Positions 26,191-34,428 are shown, numbered from the stretch's first letter. The stretch: 64,000 nucleotides of DNA from an uncultured Ruminococcus sp. (GCA_934435205.1 CAKSAK010000001.1:124001-188000), one strand, 5' to 3'. Notes: generated by a model from the letters alone, not told the origin. Translations and numbers: made by a program.

Positions 26191-26420
26191 AAAAAACGGC
26201 TCGTCCCTAAACATGGGACGAAACCGACAGTTCCGTGTTACCACCCAAATTGCCAGACATACGCCCGACCACTCGAAGCCCTTTAACGCAGAGCATACGT
26301 TGCTGTTTTCAGCACCGCTCAGGTTAGCCACCGAACTTGCCGCAAAGGCTTTCACCCACCGCCTTTTCTCTTTACCGACACTGTTTCGGATAATTCCGTC
26401 ACCGCATTTTGCATATATTG
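26191..26420 (-). ncRNA. T-box riboswitch, alanine, upstream of alaS
   Basis: Leader RNA that senses uncharged tRNA-Ala. On the minus strand the T-box core GGGTGGTAACACGG lies at about 26246-26233, followed by a terminator of TCGTCCC (26221-26215) and GGGACGA (26207-26201) with a T run (26197-26191). Stem I carries the conserved GGTGGGTGAAAGCC loop. By alignment with the leuA leader of this window, the specifier is GCT (26328-26326), an alanine codon; the specifier call is inference. Confidence 0.88.
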
Positions 26421-26422
26421 AT

Positions 26423-26451
26423 ATTATAAAGCATAACCCGACGATTGTCAA
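26423..26451 (-). promoter_or_regulatory. alaS promoter
   Basis: TTGACA (26451-26446), 17-bp spacer, TATAAT (26428-26423). Confidence 0.9.
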
Positions 26452-26477
26452 GCACTTTTTTATTAATAAAATATCCA

Positions 26478-26506
26478 TTGCTAAAAGCAGGGGGAAATGC
26501 TATAAT
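26478..26506 (+). promoter_or_regulatory. rlmA promoter
   Basis: TTGCTA (26478-26483), 17-bp spacer, TATAAT (26501-26506). Only about 10 nt separate the expected transcript start from the ATG. Confidence 0.65.
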
Positions 26507-26522
26507 GTTCAGGGTGATTTAT

Positions 26523-27356
26523 ATGTATGTTTGTCCGATATGCAAAAAACGGCTCAGAAAGCTTGACAACGTATGGCACTGTCAGAACGGTCACAGCTTT
26601 GATATTGCGAGAAAGGGATATGTAAATCTGCTTACCACAAAGGGCAGAAACCCTAAGAACGCAGGGGATAATGCGGAAATGGTAAAGGCGAGAACTGATT
26701 TCCTCGACCGTGACTATTATCTGCCACTTGCGAAGAAAACGGCTGAGGTAATGGGCGGTCTGCTTGAAAATGCAAAACAGCCTTATATCATCGACAGTGG
26801 CTGCGGCGAGGGATTTTACACTGTGAACTATGCCAAGGCTTTACCGCAGGCGAAGTTTTACGGCATTGATATCTCAAAGGCGGCTGTTGCACACTGCATG
26901 ACGAGGGTACACTGCGAGAACATCAAGAACTGTGAATTTGCGGTGGCTTCATCATTTCAGCTTCCGTTCATAGATAAGTTCGCCGACCTTATCGTATGCA
27001 CATTTGCACCTGTTTCAAATGACGAATACGCAAGAGTGCTGAAAGACGGCGGAAAGCTTGTGGTAGTTTCTCCGTCCCCAAGACATTTGTTTGAGCTTAA
27101 AGAAGTGCTTTACGAGAAGCCTTACGAGAACAAGCCCAATGTATACGGACTTAATAAATTTGACGAGTCAGAGGAAATAATTTTTGAATACCCTGTGGTG
27201 CTTGAAAGTCAGGAGGATATTTTCAATCTTTTTACCATGACTCCGTATTATTACAAAACATCTGCCGAAGCGGTGGAGAAGCTTAAAAAGATAAACAGAC
27301 TTGAGCTTACCTGTGGCTTTTCTATCAGGACATTTACGAAAAAGAGAGGTTTTTGA
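26523..27356 (+). CDS. 23S rRNA (guanine-N1) methyltransferase RlmA-like
   Basis: SAM-dependent methyltransferase of the RlmA family, which methylates a guanine in 23S rRNA domain II. 277 residues: N-terminal zinc finger (CPICKKRL, CQNGHSF), RKGYVNLL, then the Rossmann domain with SAM loop IIDSGCGEGFYT and later DLIVCTFAPVSNDEYARVLKDGGKLVVVSP. ATG at 26523 is chosen because AGGGTGA precedes it by 6 nt and the zinc finger follows at once; longer starts add unrelated residues. G745 versus G748 specificity cannot be told. The next gene starts 3 nt later, so they are cotranscribed. Confidence 0.9.
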   Translation: MYVCPICKKRLRKLDNVWHCQNGHSFDIARKGYVNLLTTKGRNPKNAGDNAEMVKARTDFLDRDYYLPLAKKTAEVMGGLLENAKQPYIIDSGCGEGFYTVNYAKALPQAKFYGIDISKAAVAHCMTRVHCENIKNCEFAVASSFQLPFIDKFADLIVCTFAPVSNDEYARVLKDGGKLVVVSPSPRHLFELKEVLYEKPYENKPNVYGLNKFDESEEIIFEYPVVLESQEDIFNLFTMTPYYYKTSAEAVEKLKKINRLELTCGFSIRTFTKKRGF

Positions 27357-27359
27357 TAC

Positions 27360-28328
27360 ATGAATAAAGATATTTTCTGCAAAGGATATACTTGGGGATT
27401 TTTCTCCAAGAGAGGTGATTTTCAGACGGAAGCGGCTGAAAAGTCAATGGAAAGGCTTGCTTCAAACGGGCTGAACTGGATATGTATTCCTGCAAACGCA
27501 TGGCAGGAGAGCTTTGCAAGCACAAGAGTTTTCGGTGATTATGAGCGAACACAATCAGACGAGGACATTGCCTGCGCTGTAAAGAAAGCAAAGTCACTGG
27601 GACTTAAAGTCTGCCTTAAACCTATGGTGGATTGCCTTGACCGCTCATGGCGTGCAAGGATAGACTTTCCGCCTGAGAACCCTGAATACTGGGACAAGTG
27701 GTTTAGGTCATACACAGCTTTTATGCTCCACTATGCAAAGCTTGCAGAAAAACTCGGCTGTGAAATGCTCTGCACAGGCTGTGAAATGGCAGGAATGGAC
27801 AAGCAGTCTGACAGATGCAGAAAGCTTATCGCACAGGTGAGAGAGGTCTACAGCGGTATCGTTATGCACAACATCAATCACGGCGATGAACAGCGTTTTG
27901 ACTGGCTCAGCGACGTGGATATCATTGGCATCTCAGGCTACTACCCTGTTACAGACGGTGTGAACAGGAGCAAGGAGCATATGCTCAGCCGCTGGAGTGA
28001 AGTTGTCGGCTCACTGGAAAAGGCTCATAAGCATTTCAACAAGCCTATAATGTTCGCTGAGATAGGCGTGCGAAACGAAGAGGGCTGCACACAGTACCCT
28101 TGGGATTTCCATGACAGGCTCGACAAGCCACTTGACGAGCAGGAACAGGCTGATTTCTATGACACTGCAATGGAAGCAACCTGGGGTCTGGATTGGTTCT
28201 GCGGCTATTTCTGGTGGGATTGGAAAGCTATCCTGCCGCCAATAGAGAAAGCCAAGGAAAACCGTGACTTCACAGTTTACGGCAAGCTTGGCGAAGAAGT
28301 GCTGAAAAAGTGGTACACAAAAGATTGA
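27360..28328 (+). CDS. GH113-like glycoside hydrolase (beta-mannanase family)
   Basis: TIM-barrel hydrolase of 322 residues without a signal peptide, so cytoplasmic. It resembles GH113: GYTWGFFSKRGDF at the start, GLKVCLKPMVD, acid/base Glu in CTGCEMAG, DIIGISGYYP, nucleophile Glu in MFAEIGVR, and WWDWKA near the end. GH113 enzymes act on beta-1,4-mannan or manno-oligosaccharides, so this one probably handles imported oligosaccharides. It is cotranscribed with rlmA, a functionally odd partner. Another clan GH-A family is possible; substrate is inferred. Confidence 0.78.
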   Translation: MNKDIFCKGYTWGFFSKRGDFQTEAAEKSMERLASNGLNWICIPANAWQESFASTRVFGDYERTQSDEDIACAVKKAKSLGLKVCLKPMVDCLDRSWRARIDFPPENPEYWDKWFRSYTAFMLHYAKLAEKLGCEMLCTGCEMAGMDKQSDRCRKLIAQVREVYSGIVMHNINHGDEQRFDWLSDVDIIGISGYYPVTDGVNRSKEHMLSRWSEVVGSLEKAHKHFNKPIMFAEIGVRNEEGCTQYPWDFHDRLDKPLDEQEQADFYDTAMEATWGLDWFCGYFWWDWKAILPPIEKAKENRDFTVYGKLGEEVLKKWYTKD

Positions 28329-28339
28329 TATGTACAAAA

Positions 28340-28382
28340 ATACGGACTGTTTATCATTGGATAGACAGTCCGTTTGTTTTTA
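28340..28382 (+). terminator. Terminator after the GH113-like gene
   Basis: ACGGACTGT and ACAGTCCGT form a 9-bp stem followed by TTTGTTTTT. Confidence 0.85.
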
Positions 28383-28402
28383 TACAAGCGTTGAGGTGAC
28401 CA

Positions 28403-28428
28403 ACGGGCGAACAATGTTCGCCCCTACA
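28403..28428. repeat. 26-bp palindromic repeat, copy 1
   Basis: ACGGGCGA-N7-TCGCCCCTACA, one of four clear copies in the window (others at 57087, 57136 and 59379). Lies between the GH113 terminator and the convergent CmpB-like gene. Confidence 0.75.
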
Positions 28429-28463
28429 TTTAAGCAACAATACATGTACAAATAATTGTACTG

Positions 28464-28898
28464 TTATCCCACAGTGGCAGGTATTTTCTCTTTTCTGTGA
28501 CTGACAGCCACAGGATATTCTTTGAAAATATGCTTTCGTATAAAATTATCAGCCAGCACGCCGATATACGAAAGTCCAAACCACAGGAACGCAAATGGCA
28601 GGCATATCTGACCGTCAAAGTTTAAAGGCACTTCCTCATAGCTCCATATGCCCATGCCGAGATAGCGGTTGAGATACTCCCCTGCAAGAAATTCTATGGC
28701 AGTGATAAATGCTGCCGACACTGCAAGCACAGACAGCAGGCTCACTCCTCGCCTGCGCTCGCCATTCATGATATGGATAACCAGCATTGAAGCTCCCCCA
28801 AGCACCCCCATTGTGATATGAGAATATCCCCTGTTAAGTATTTCCATGAAACCGTAGCATATTGCACCCACTGAAAAAAGCGTAAGTATCTTATACAT
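28464..28898 (-). CDS. CmpB-like (putative ABC-transporter permease family) membrane protein
   Basis: Polytopic protein of about 144 residues with the landmarks of Pfam ABC_trans_CmpB: GFMEILNRGY, HITMGVLGGAS, GIWSYEEVPLNFDGQICLPFAFLWF. Function in the family is unproven despite the name. The start is uncertain: ATG at 28898 or GTG at 28910, the latter 5 nt after GGTGAGAAT-like sequence. The longer frame to 28955 runs into a MITE and is not used. It has no transporter neighbour. Confidence 0.72.
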   Translation of the reverse strand: MYKILTLFSVGAICYGFMEILNRGYSHITMGVLGGASMLVIHIMNGERRRGVSLLSVLAVSAAFITAIEFLAGEYLNRYLGMGIWSYEEVPLNFDGQICLPFAFLWFGLSYIGVLADNFIRKHIFKEYPVAVSHRKEKIPATVG

Positions 28899-28939
28899 CT
28901 TTGCCGCCACATTCTCACCGCCCTGTTTTTTATCGCCTA

Positions 28940-29113
28940 GGGCAACACCACACAAGGATTGTGCGTAAGATGCGCAGCCAGATTTTTTGTCAGATTGTCT
29001 AAAAACGACGCAGGCTAACTTGCGTTAGTCAAGGAGTTTTTGGATAATATGACGGAAAATCTGCAAGCAGATTGCGTACAAAGCCGTTAGGCGGTCCTTG
29101 TGCGGTGTTGCCC
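28940..29113. mobile_element. MITE with 19-bp terminal inverted repeats and TA target duplication
   Basis: Left end GGGCAACACCACACAAGGA (28940-28958) and right end TCCTTGTGCGGTGTTGCCC (29095-29113) are inverted repeats with one mismatch. TA flanks both ends (28938-28939, 29114-29115), the signature of IS630/Tc1-mariner transposition. The 174-bp body has no gene and further inverted repeats (TAAAAACGAC/AGTTTTT region). It sits at the 5' end of the CmpB-like gene and could affect its expression. Confidence 0.82.
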
Positions 29114-29186
29114 TAATATTAAAATGTACAGAAATCAGCGATTTAAAACCATGATGACAAAATTAATTTATGGCAATTTCAAGATA

Positions 29187-29220
29187 CAAAAAGCGGACAG
29201 CCAAAGCTGTCCGTTTTATT
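29187..29220 (-). terminator. Terminator after ahcY
   Basis: CGGACAGC and GCTGTCCG form an 8-bp stem; T run on the minus strand. Confidence 0.85.
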
Positions 29221-29236
29221 GTACTAATATGAGATT

Positions 29237-30481
29237 TTATACCTGCCAGCTGTTAAGATATTTTTCCTGCTCAGGTGTAAGCTTATCTATCTCAAGCTCC
29301 CAGAATCTAAGCTTTCTGTTTGCAACTTCCTTGTCTATCTCATCAGGAACATAAACTATCTTGTCTGTAAGCTTGTCTTTGTTTTTAACAAGATAAGCCG
29401 CAGAAAGGGCTTGGATAGCAAAGGACATATCCATTATCTCGGCAGGGTGACCGTCGCCTGCGGCAAGGTTTACAAGTCTGCCCTCACCGATAACATACAG
29501 CCATTTACCGTTAGGAAGCTTATAGCCGTCAATGTTGTTTCTTGCAAGCTTGCTTTCAACAGCCAGCTTTTTAAGACCTGCCACGTCTACCTCGCAATCA
29601 AAGTGACCTGCGTTACAAAGAACAGCACCGTCTTTCATGTTCATGAAAGCTTTCTCAGTGATAACGTCCTTACAGCCTGTTACAGTAACGAAGAAGTCGC
29701 CCACCTTAGCGGCATCAACCATTTTCATTACCTTGAAGCCATCCATAACAGCCTCCATAGCCTTGATAGGGTCAACTTCGCAGACGATAACGCTTGCACC
29801 AAGACCCTTTGCTCTCATTGCAACACCCTTGCCACACCAGCCGTAGCCTGCAACAACAACGTTCTTGCCTGCAACGATAAGGTTAGTTGTTCTGTTTATT
29901 CCGTCCCATACAGACTGACCTGTGCCGTATCTGTTATCGAAAAGATACTTGCACTTTGCATTGTTTACAAGCATCATAGGGAATTTGAGCTGACCGTCCT
30001 TGTTCATTGCAATAAGACGGATAATACCCGTAGTTGTCTCCTCACAACCACCGATAACGTTTGGTATCAGCTCAGGGTATTCGTTGTGGATAAGGTTTAC
30101 AAGGTCGCCGCCGTCATCTATAATGATGTTTGGACCTACCTTGACTACCTCGGATATATGTCTGTGATACTCCTCGTCAGTTGCACCGTGCCATGCAAAA
30201 ACGTTCAAGCCGTCATGCACAAGACCTGCCGCAACATCGTCCTGAGTAGACAGCGGATTGCTTCCTGTGATGTACATTTCAGCACCGCCTGCTGCAAGAA
30301 CTTTGCAAAGATAAGCGGTCTTAGCTTCAAGGTGGATAGAAAGTGCAACTTTCAGCCCCTTAAAAGGCTGATCTCTCTTGAAATCTTCCTCAACACTTCT
30401 GAGCAATGACATATTCTGTCTTACCCATTCTATCTTTCTTTTACCGCTTTCCCACAAGCTTTCATCTCTTATTTCGCTCAT
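29237..30481 (-). CDS. ahcY: Adenosylhomocysteinase
   Basis: NAD-dependent hydrolysis of S-adenosylhomocysteine to adenosine and homocysteine, relieving product inhibition of methyltransferases. 414 residues; motifs SIHLEAKTAYL, IGGCEETTTG, MLVNNAKCKYLFDNRYGTGQS, NAD loop VVAGYGWCGKG, NAGHFDCEVD, and AAGDGHPAEIMDMSFA. The short form without the ~40-residue insertion resembles archaeal and Thermotoga enzymes. The C-terminal Lys-Tyr tail of longer forms is absent. Own promoter and terminator; no SAH riboswitch seen in the 40-nt leader. Confidence 0.96.
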   Translation of the reverse strand: MSEIRDESLWESGKRKIEWVRQNMSLLRSVEEDFKRDQPFKGLKVALSIHLEAKTAYLCKVLAAGGAEMYITGSNPLSTQDDVAAGLVHDGLNVFAWHGATDEEYHRHISEVVKVGPNIIIDDGGDLVNLIHNEYPELIPNVIGGCEETTTGIIRLIAMNKDGQLKFPMMLVNNAKCKYLFDNRYGTGQSVWDGINRTTNLIVAGKNVVVAGYGWCGKGVAMRAKGLGASVIVCEVDPIKAMEAVMDGFKVMKMVDAAKVGDFFVTVTGCKDVITEKAFMNMKDGAVLCNAGHFDCEVDVAGLKKLAVESKLARNNIDGYKLPNGKWLYVIGEGRLVNLAAGDGHPAEIMDMSFAIQALSAAYLVKNKDKLTDKIVYVPDEIDKEVANRKLRFWELEIDKLTPEQEKYLNSWQV

Positions 30482-30522
30482 TTTATCAATTCCTTTCGGT
30501 TTATTATTCGATCCATATAATA

Positions 30523-30551
30523 ATTATACCCTATTTCACCCCATTTGGCAA
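30523..30551 (-). promoter_or_regulatory. ahcY promoter
   Basis: TTGCCA (30551-30546), 17-bp spacer, TATAAT (30528-30523). Confidence 0.65.
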
Positions 30552-30620
30552 GAGGTCAAAAGCAATTCATTATACTTCGCAAATTTACAGCACGTTCATA
30601 AAATTAAATTAAACAATTTC

Positions 30621-30649
30621 TTGACAAAAAAACAAGGTAAGCGTATAAT
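30621..30649 (+). promoter_or_regulatory. mgtE promoter
   Basis: TTGACA (30621-30626), 17-bp spacer, TATAAT (30644-30649). A leader of about 260 nt follows before mgtE. Confidence 0.9.
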
Positions 30650-30711
30650 AATATTATGTGTGCGAATAGTAAAAACGTGCATAAATCATGATTTTTAAGG
30701 AGTGTGTACAA

Positions 30712-30792
30712 ATGGACGACGCCAGTCAGAATACGATCGCCCCTCGATTGCAGAGCGGCTCGCCCGTTTGTGGCAGCCTTTTTGTGATCTAA
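30712..30792 (+). CDS. Leader peptide upstream of mgtE
   Basis: A 26-codon ORF with AAGGAG 9 nt before its ATG, beginning MDDASQ and ending SLFVI. It lies in the mgtE leader, 123 nt before the mgtE start. Codons 16-24 are the same bases as a terminator hairpin, so translation and termination would compete. The acidic start recalls MgtL-type leader peptides of Salmonella, whose N-termini destabilise ribosomes at low magnesium, but there is no sequence identity to rely on. Too short for usual gene finding; support is the ribosome site, promoter and terminator overlap. Confidence 0.6.
   Translation: MDDASQNTIAPRLQSGSPVCGSLFVI
30757..30783 (+). terminator. Leader terminator overlapping the mgtE leader ORF
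   Basis: GGCT (30757-30760) and GCC (30762-30764) pair with GGC (30772-30774) and AGCC (30775-30778) around one bulged base, followed by TTTTT (30779-30783). Transcription into mgtE must pass it. A competing antiterminator was not identified by eye. Confidence 0.6.
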
Positions 30793-30915
30793 ATATCAAT
30801 TTTAATTGAATAGGACGATCTGTGTTTTGGTAGATCCTTATATTTGTACAGAGCTGGTATAAGTACAATTATTTGTACTGCTGTGCTTATTACCGCTGCT
30901 GTTAGGGGGAATATA

Positions 30916-32283
30916 ATGTTTAACACAGTATTGGAGCTGCTCAAAAGCAGAAACTACAAGGCTATCCGTGAAATATTTATGGATATGAACGAAGCCGACG
31001 TTGCTGCTCTTTTGCAGCAGTTTTATGACGATCACGAGGTCGAGAAATACGAGCTTCCGCTGCTGTTCCGTCTTTTGAACAAGGACGTTGCGGCTGACGT
31101 TTTCGCTTATATGGACAGCGATACACAAATGATGCTTATCAATGCCTTTACGGATAGAGAGCTTCAGGAGATCGTTGACGACCTTTATCTTGATGATACG
31201 GTAGATATCATCGAGGAAATGCCTGCAAATGTTGTTGCAAGGATAATCAAGTCTGCTGACGCTGAAACGAGAAAGCAGATAAATCAGATACTTAAATATC
31301 CTAAAGACAGCGCAGGCTCTATTATGACCACCGAGTATGTTTATCTTCACAGAAGCTACACTGCCAAGGAGGCTCTGGATTGGATAAGACACGTTGGTAT
31401 GGTCAAGGAAACTGTAAATACACTTTATGTCACTGAGAACAGAAAGCTCGTGGGCGTGCTTTCACTGCTTGATATCGTAACCGCTGATGATAACGATAAA
31501 ATAGAGGACATAATGGAGGACAACGTTATTTCCGTTGATACTCTTGAGGATAAAGAGTATGTTGCTTCCATGTTCTCAAAATATGACTTTCTTTCTCTGC
31601 CTGTTGTTGACAGAGAAAACCGCATGGTCGGTATCGTTACATTCGACGACGCTATGGACGTTATCGAGGAGGAGACCACTGAGGACTTCTCGAAAATGGC
31701 TGCGGTCGCACCAAGTGACGATTCCTATTTCAAGACCTCTGTTTTCACTCATGCGAAAAACAGAATAGCATGGCTTTTGATACTCATGCTGTCGGCTACT
31801 CTTACTGGTGCTATCGTAAACAAATATCAGTCTGCTTTTGCGGCTGTCCCTGTTTTGGTATCGTTCCTGTCAATGCTTAGCGGCACAGGCGGAAACTGCG
31901 GCTCTCAGACCTCGACCCTTGTTATAAGAGGCATGGCTCTGGGTGAGATAAGAATGAAAGACTTTTTCAAGGTCATGTGGAAAGAGTTCAGAGTTGCGCT
32001 TCTTTGCAGCGTTATCCTTGCTATAGTCAATGCTATAAGAATAATTCTGGTGTATCACGGCGACACATCTGTGGATTGCTACAAGCTTGCTTTCACTGTA
32101 AGTATGGCTATCATGGCAACGGTGGTGCTTTCAAAGCTTATCGCCTGTATGCTCCCTATGGCTGCCAAGAAACTGCATCTTGACCCTGCTATCATGGCTG
32201 CCCCGCTTATCACCACTATCGTTGACACTTGCTCGACGCTGATATTCTTCACATTGGCTACTATCGTATTTGACATCAAATAA
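30916..32283 (+). CDS. mgtE: Magnesium transporter MgtE
   Basis: Dimeric magnesium channel of 455 residues. Order: MgtE N domain (NEADVAALLQQF, DVFAYMDSDTQ), two CBS domains (about residues 135-255), plug helix, and five-helix membrane domain with the pore region SMLSGTGGNCGSQTSTLVIRG and the terminal AAPLITTIVDTCSTLIFF. ATG at 30916 has AGGGGGA 6 nt upstream; the longer frame from 30844 adds non-family residues. Regulation appears to act through a leader ORF and terminator. Confidence 0.96.
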   Translation: MFNTVLELLKSRNYKAIREIFMDMNEADVAALLQQFYDDHEVEKYELPLLFRLLNKDVAADVFAYMDSDTQMMLINAFTDRELQEIVDDLYLDDTVDIIEEMPANVVARIIKSADAETRKQINQILKYPKDSAGSIMTTEYVYLHRSYTAKEALDWIRHVGMVKETVNTLYVTENRKLVGVLSLLDIVTADDNDKIEDIMEDNVISVDTLEDKEYVASMFSKYDFLSLPVVDRENRMVGIVTFDDAMDVIEEETTEDFSKMAAVAPSDDSYFKTSVFTHAKNRIAWLLILMLSATLTGAIVNKYQSAFAAVPVLVSFLSMLSGTGGNCGSQTSTLVIRGMALGEIRMKDFFKVMWKEFRVALLCSVILAIVNAIRIILVYHGDTSVDCYKLAFTVSMAIMATVVLSKLIACMLPMAAKKLHLDPAIMAAPLITTIVDTCSTLIFFTLATIVFDIK

Positions 32284-32381
32284 AAATATTACGGCGGTTA
32301 TTACCTTTCAGGCTATCTTCTGCAAAGGTGCGACCGCCCGTTTTATGGATAAAAATAAATTTGATTTGAAAGGAAATAATT

Positions 32382-33761
32382 ATGGCTCAGAATTATGACG
32401 TAGTTGTTGTCGGTGCAGGTGCAGCCGGCGTATTCATGGCATACGAATTTGTCAAGCTTGACAAAAACATAAAAGTTTGCATTATTGATCAGGGCGGACC
32501 TGTCAGCAAGCGTAAGTGTCCTATCGACGGCAAAAAAGTCAAGTCCTGCATTCACTGCAAGGTATGTTCCATTATGCACGGCTTCGGCGGTGCAGGCGGA
32601 ATGTCGGACGGCAAATATAACATCACAAACAATTTCGGCGGTGACCTTTACACATTTACCGGCAAGGAAAAAGCTATCGAGCTTATGCAGTATGTTGACA
32701 AGATAAACCTTGAAATGGGCGGTCAGGACGCTAAGCTTTACTCCACCACATCATCTGACATCAAGGCAATGGCTCTGAAATATGACCTCCACCTCCTTGA
32801 CGCTCAGGTAAGACACCTTGGTACTGACAGAAATATGCAGATACTCCAGAACATCTATGACTTTGTTAAAGACAAGATAGACATAAAATTTTATGAGAGC
32901 GTTCAGGGTATAACAGGCAAGGAGAACGACTTCACTGTTATAACAGACAAGGACGAGTATCACTGCTCAAACGCTGTTGTTGCGGCAGGCAGAAGCGGTT
33001 CAAAATGGATATCTGAGATATGCGACAACTTTGGTATCAAAAGACGTTCAAACAGAGTTGATATCGGCGTTCGTGTTGAGATACCTGCGGCTGTTTTTGA
33101 GCATATCACAAGCAAGGTATACGAAAGCAAGATAGTTTACCGCACAAAGAAATACGGCGACCTTGTAAGAACATTCTGCATGAACCCATACGGCGAGGTA
33201 GTTACTGAGAATACAAACGGCATCATCACGGTAAACGGACACAGCTATGCTGACCCTGCCCTGAGAACAGAGAACACCAACTTTGCTCTGCTGGTATCCA
33301 ACACATTCTCTGAGCCTTTCAAGGATTCCAACGCATACGGTGAATCTATAGCAAGGCTTTCTAATATGCTTGGCGGCGGAGTGCTTGTTCAGCGTTTCGG
33401 TGACCTTGTTGCAGGCAGACGTACAAACGAACACCGTTTCGGTCAGACGTTCCTTAACCCTACTCTCAAAGCTACTCCGGGCGACCTGAGCCTTGTTATC
33501 CCAAAGCGACAGCTTGACGATATTATCGAAATGATCTACGCTCTGGATAAGATAGCCCCTGGTATGGCGAATATAGACACGCTTCTTTACGGCGTTGAGG
33601 TCAAGTTCTACAATTCAAGAGTTGACGTTGACGAGAACCTTGAAACTGCCGTCAAAGGTCTTTACGTCCTTGGCGACGGCTCAGGCGTTACGCACTCTCT
33701 GTCGCAGGCTTCTGCTTCAGGCGTTTTTGCCGCAAGGACTATCTCAGAGAAATTCAACTGA
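32382..33761 (+). CDS. FAD-dependent dehydrogenase (COG2509-like)
   Basis: 459-residue flavoprotein. N-terminal FAD loop VVVGAGAAGVFMAYE, Cys-rich stretch KCPIDGKKVKSCIHCKVCSIMHGFGGAGGMSDGKYN, central FAVVAAGRSGSKW-type region, and C-terminal GLYVLGDGSGVTHSLSQASASG that closes the FAD site. This layout matches the uncharacterised FAD dehydrogenases of COG2509; substrate unknown. Ribosome site AAAGGA. It follows mgtE by 98 bp on the same strand, without a clear terminator between, so it may share the mgtE transcript. Confidence 0.85.
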   Translation: MAQNYDVVVVGAGAAGVFMAYEFVKLDKNIKVCIIDQGGPVSKRKCPIDGKKVKSCIHCKVCSIMHGFGGAGGMSDGKYNITNNFGGDLYTFTGKEKAIELMQYVDKINLEMGGQDAKLYSTTSSDIKAMALKYDLHLLDAQVRHLGTDRNMQILQNIYDFVKDKIDIKFYESVQGITGKENDFTVITDKDEYHCSNAVVAAGRSGSKWISEICDNFGIKRRSNRVDIGVRVEIPAAVFEHITSKVYESKIVYRTKKYGDLVRTFCMNPYGEVVTENTNGIITVNGHSYADPALRTENTNFALLVSNTFSEPFKDSNAYGESIARLSNMLGGGVLVQRFGDLVAGRRTNEHRFGQTFLNPTLKATPGDLSLVIPKRQLDDIIEMIYALDKIAPGMANIDTLLYGVEVKFYNSRVDVDENLETAVKGLYVLGDGSGVTHSLSQASASGVFAARTISEKFN

Positions 33762-33773
33762 TTTCATATATCA

Positions 33774-33812
33774 AAAAGCCGCACTGCAAAAAGCAATGCG
33801 GCTTTATTTTTA
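33774..33812. terminator. Bidirectional terminator
   Basis: AAAGCCGCA and TGCGGCTTT stem with A and T runs outside; serves the FAD dehydrogenase and the convergent kinase-like gene. Confidence 0.85.
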
Positions 33813-33816
33813 TGCC

Positions 33817-34428
33817 TTACTCTTCAAGAAGCTTTATATAGCCCTTAATTATATCAACGCACTTGTCATAGCTCATGTCGCTGGTATCAAGACACAGATT
33901 GTAGTTTTTCGCATTAGTCCAATCCCTGCCTGTGTAGTGGCGATAGTAATCGCTTCTCTCCTTGTCTGTTTTTTCGATTATCTTGGCAGCCTCTTTTTCA
34001 GAAACGCCATACAAATCGACGATATTTCTGACAGCCGTTTCCATATCAGAATAGATGAAAACCTTCAGCACGTCTTTTCTGTCACGGAGGATATAGTCAG
34101 CACATCTGCCAACTATTACCGCAGGCTCTCTGTCTGCAAGCTGCTTTATTATCTTCGCCTGATAATTGAAAAGATTTCTGTCAGAAGTAAAGTCGTGATC
34201 ATCAGGGTCAAGAAGCTCACCCTTGTAAACTCCGCCCTTTCTCAGAAAAGAACCTTTAAGCTTTTCATCAACAAGTCCGAAAAAGCGTTCATTTATACCG
34301 CTTTCATCGCTTGCGAGCTTTATAAGCTCCTTATCATAATATTTTATACCCATATCCTCTGACAGCATTTTACCTACAGTTCTTCCGCCGCTGCCGATAC
34401 CCCTTGCAATGGTTATGATCCTTGCCAT
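33817..34428 (-). CDS. Cytidylate-kinase-like protein (Cytidylate_kin2 family)
   Basis: 203-residue P-loop protein: IITIARGIGSGGRTVGKMLSEDMGIKYYDKELIKLA at the start, PAVIVGRCADYILRD, and a lid rich in basic residues (DKERSDYYRHYTGRDW). This family resembles cytidylate kinase but its substrate is not established. ATG at 34428 has AGGAG 8 nt upstream; a TTG at 34437 is rejected. It follows livF by 12 bp and probably ends the liv operon; the functional link is unclear. Confidence 0.85.
   Translation of the reverse strand: MARIITIARGIGSGGRTVGKMLSEDMGIKYYDKELIKLASDESGINERFFGLVDEKLKGSFLRKGGVYKGELLDPDDHDFTSDRNLFNYQAKIIKQLADREPAVIVGRCADYILRDRKDVLKVFIYSDMETAVRNIVDLYGVSEKEAAKIIEKTDKERSDYYRHYTGRDWTNAKNYNLCLDTSDMSYDKCVDIIKGYIKLLEE

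Noticed and set aside
29411..30409. 332-codon frame antisense to ahcY
   Set aside because: Fully within a well-supported enzyme gene, Cys/His-rich shadow sequence, no start signals.
30482..30522. SAH riboswitch upstream of ahcY
   Set aside because: The leader from promoter to start is only about 40 nt, too short for the known SAH aptamer plus expression platform.
30600..30915. M-box or other known magnesium riboswitch upstream of mgtE
   Set aside because: I could not recognise conserved M-box elements; the leader ORF and terminator explain the visible structure better. A covariance search would settle it.
33595..34362. 255-codon frame spanning the FAD dehydrogenase end and the kinase-like gene
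   Set aside because: Crosses a strong terminator and overlaps two real genes; hydrophobic shadow sequence.
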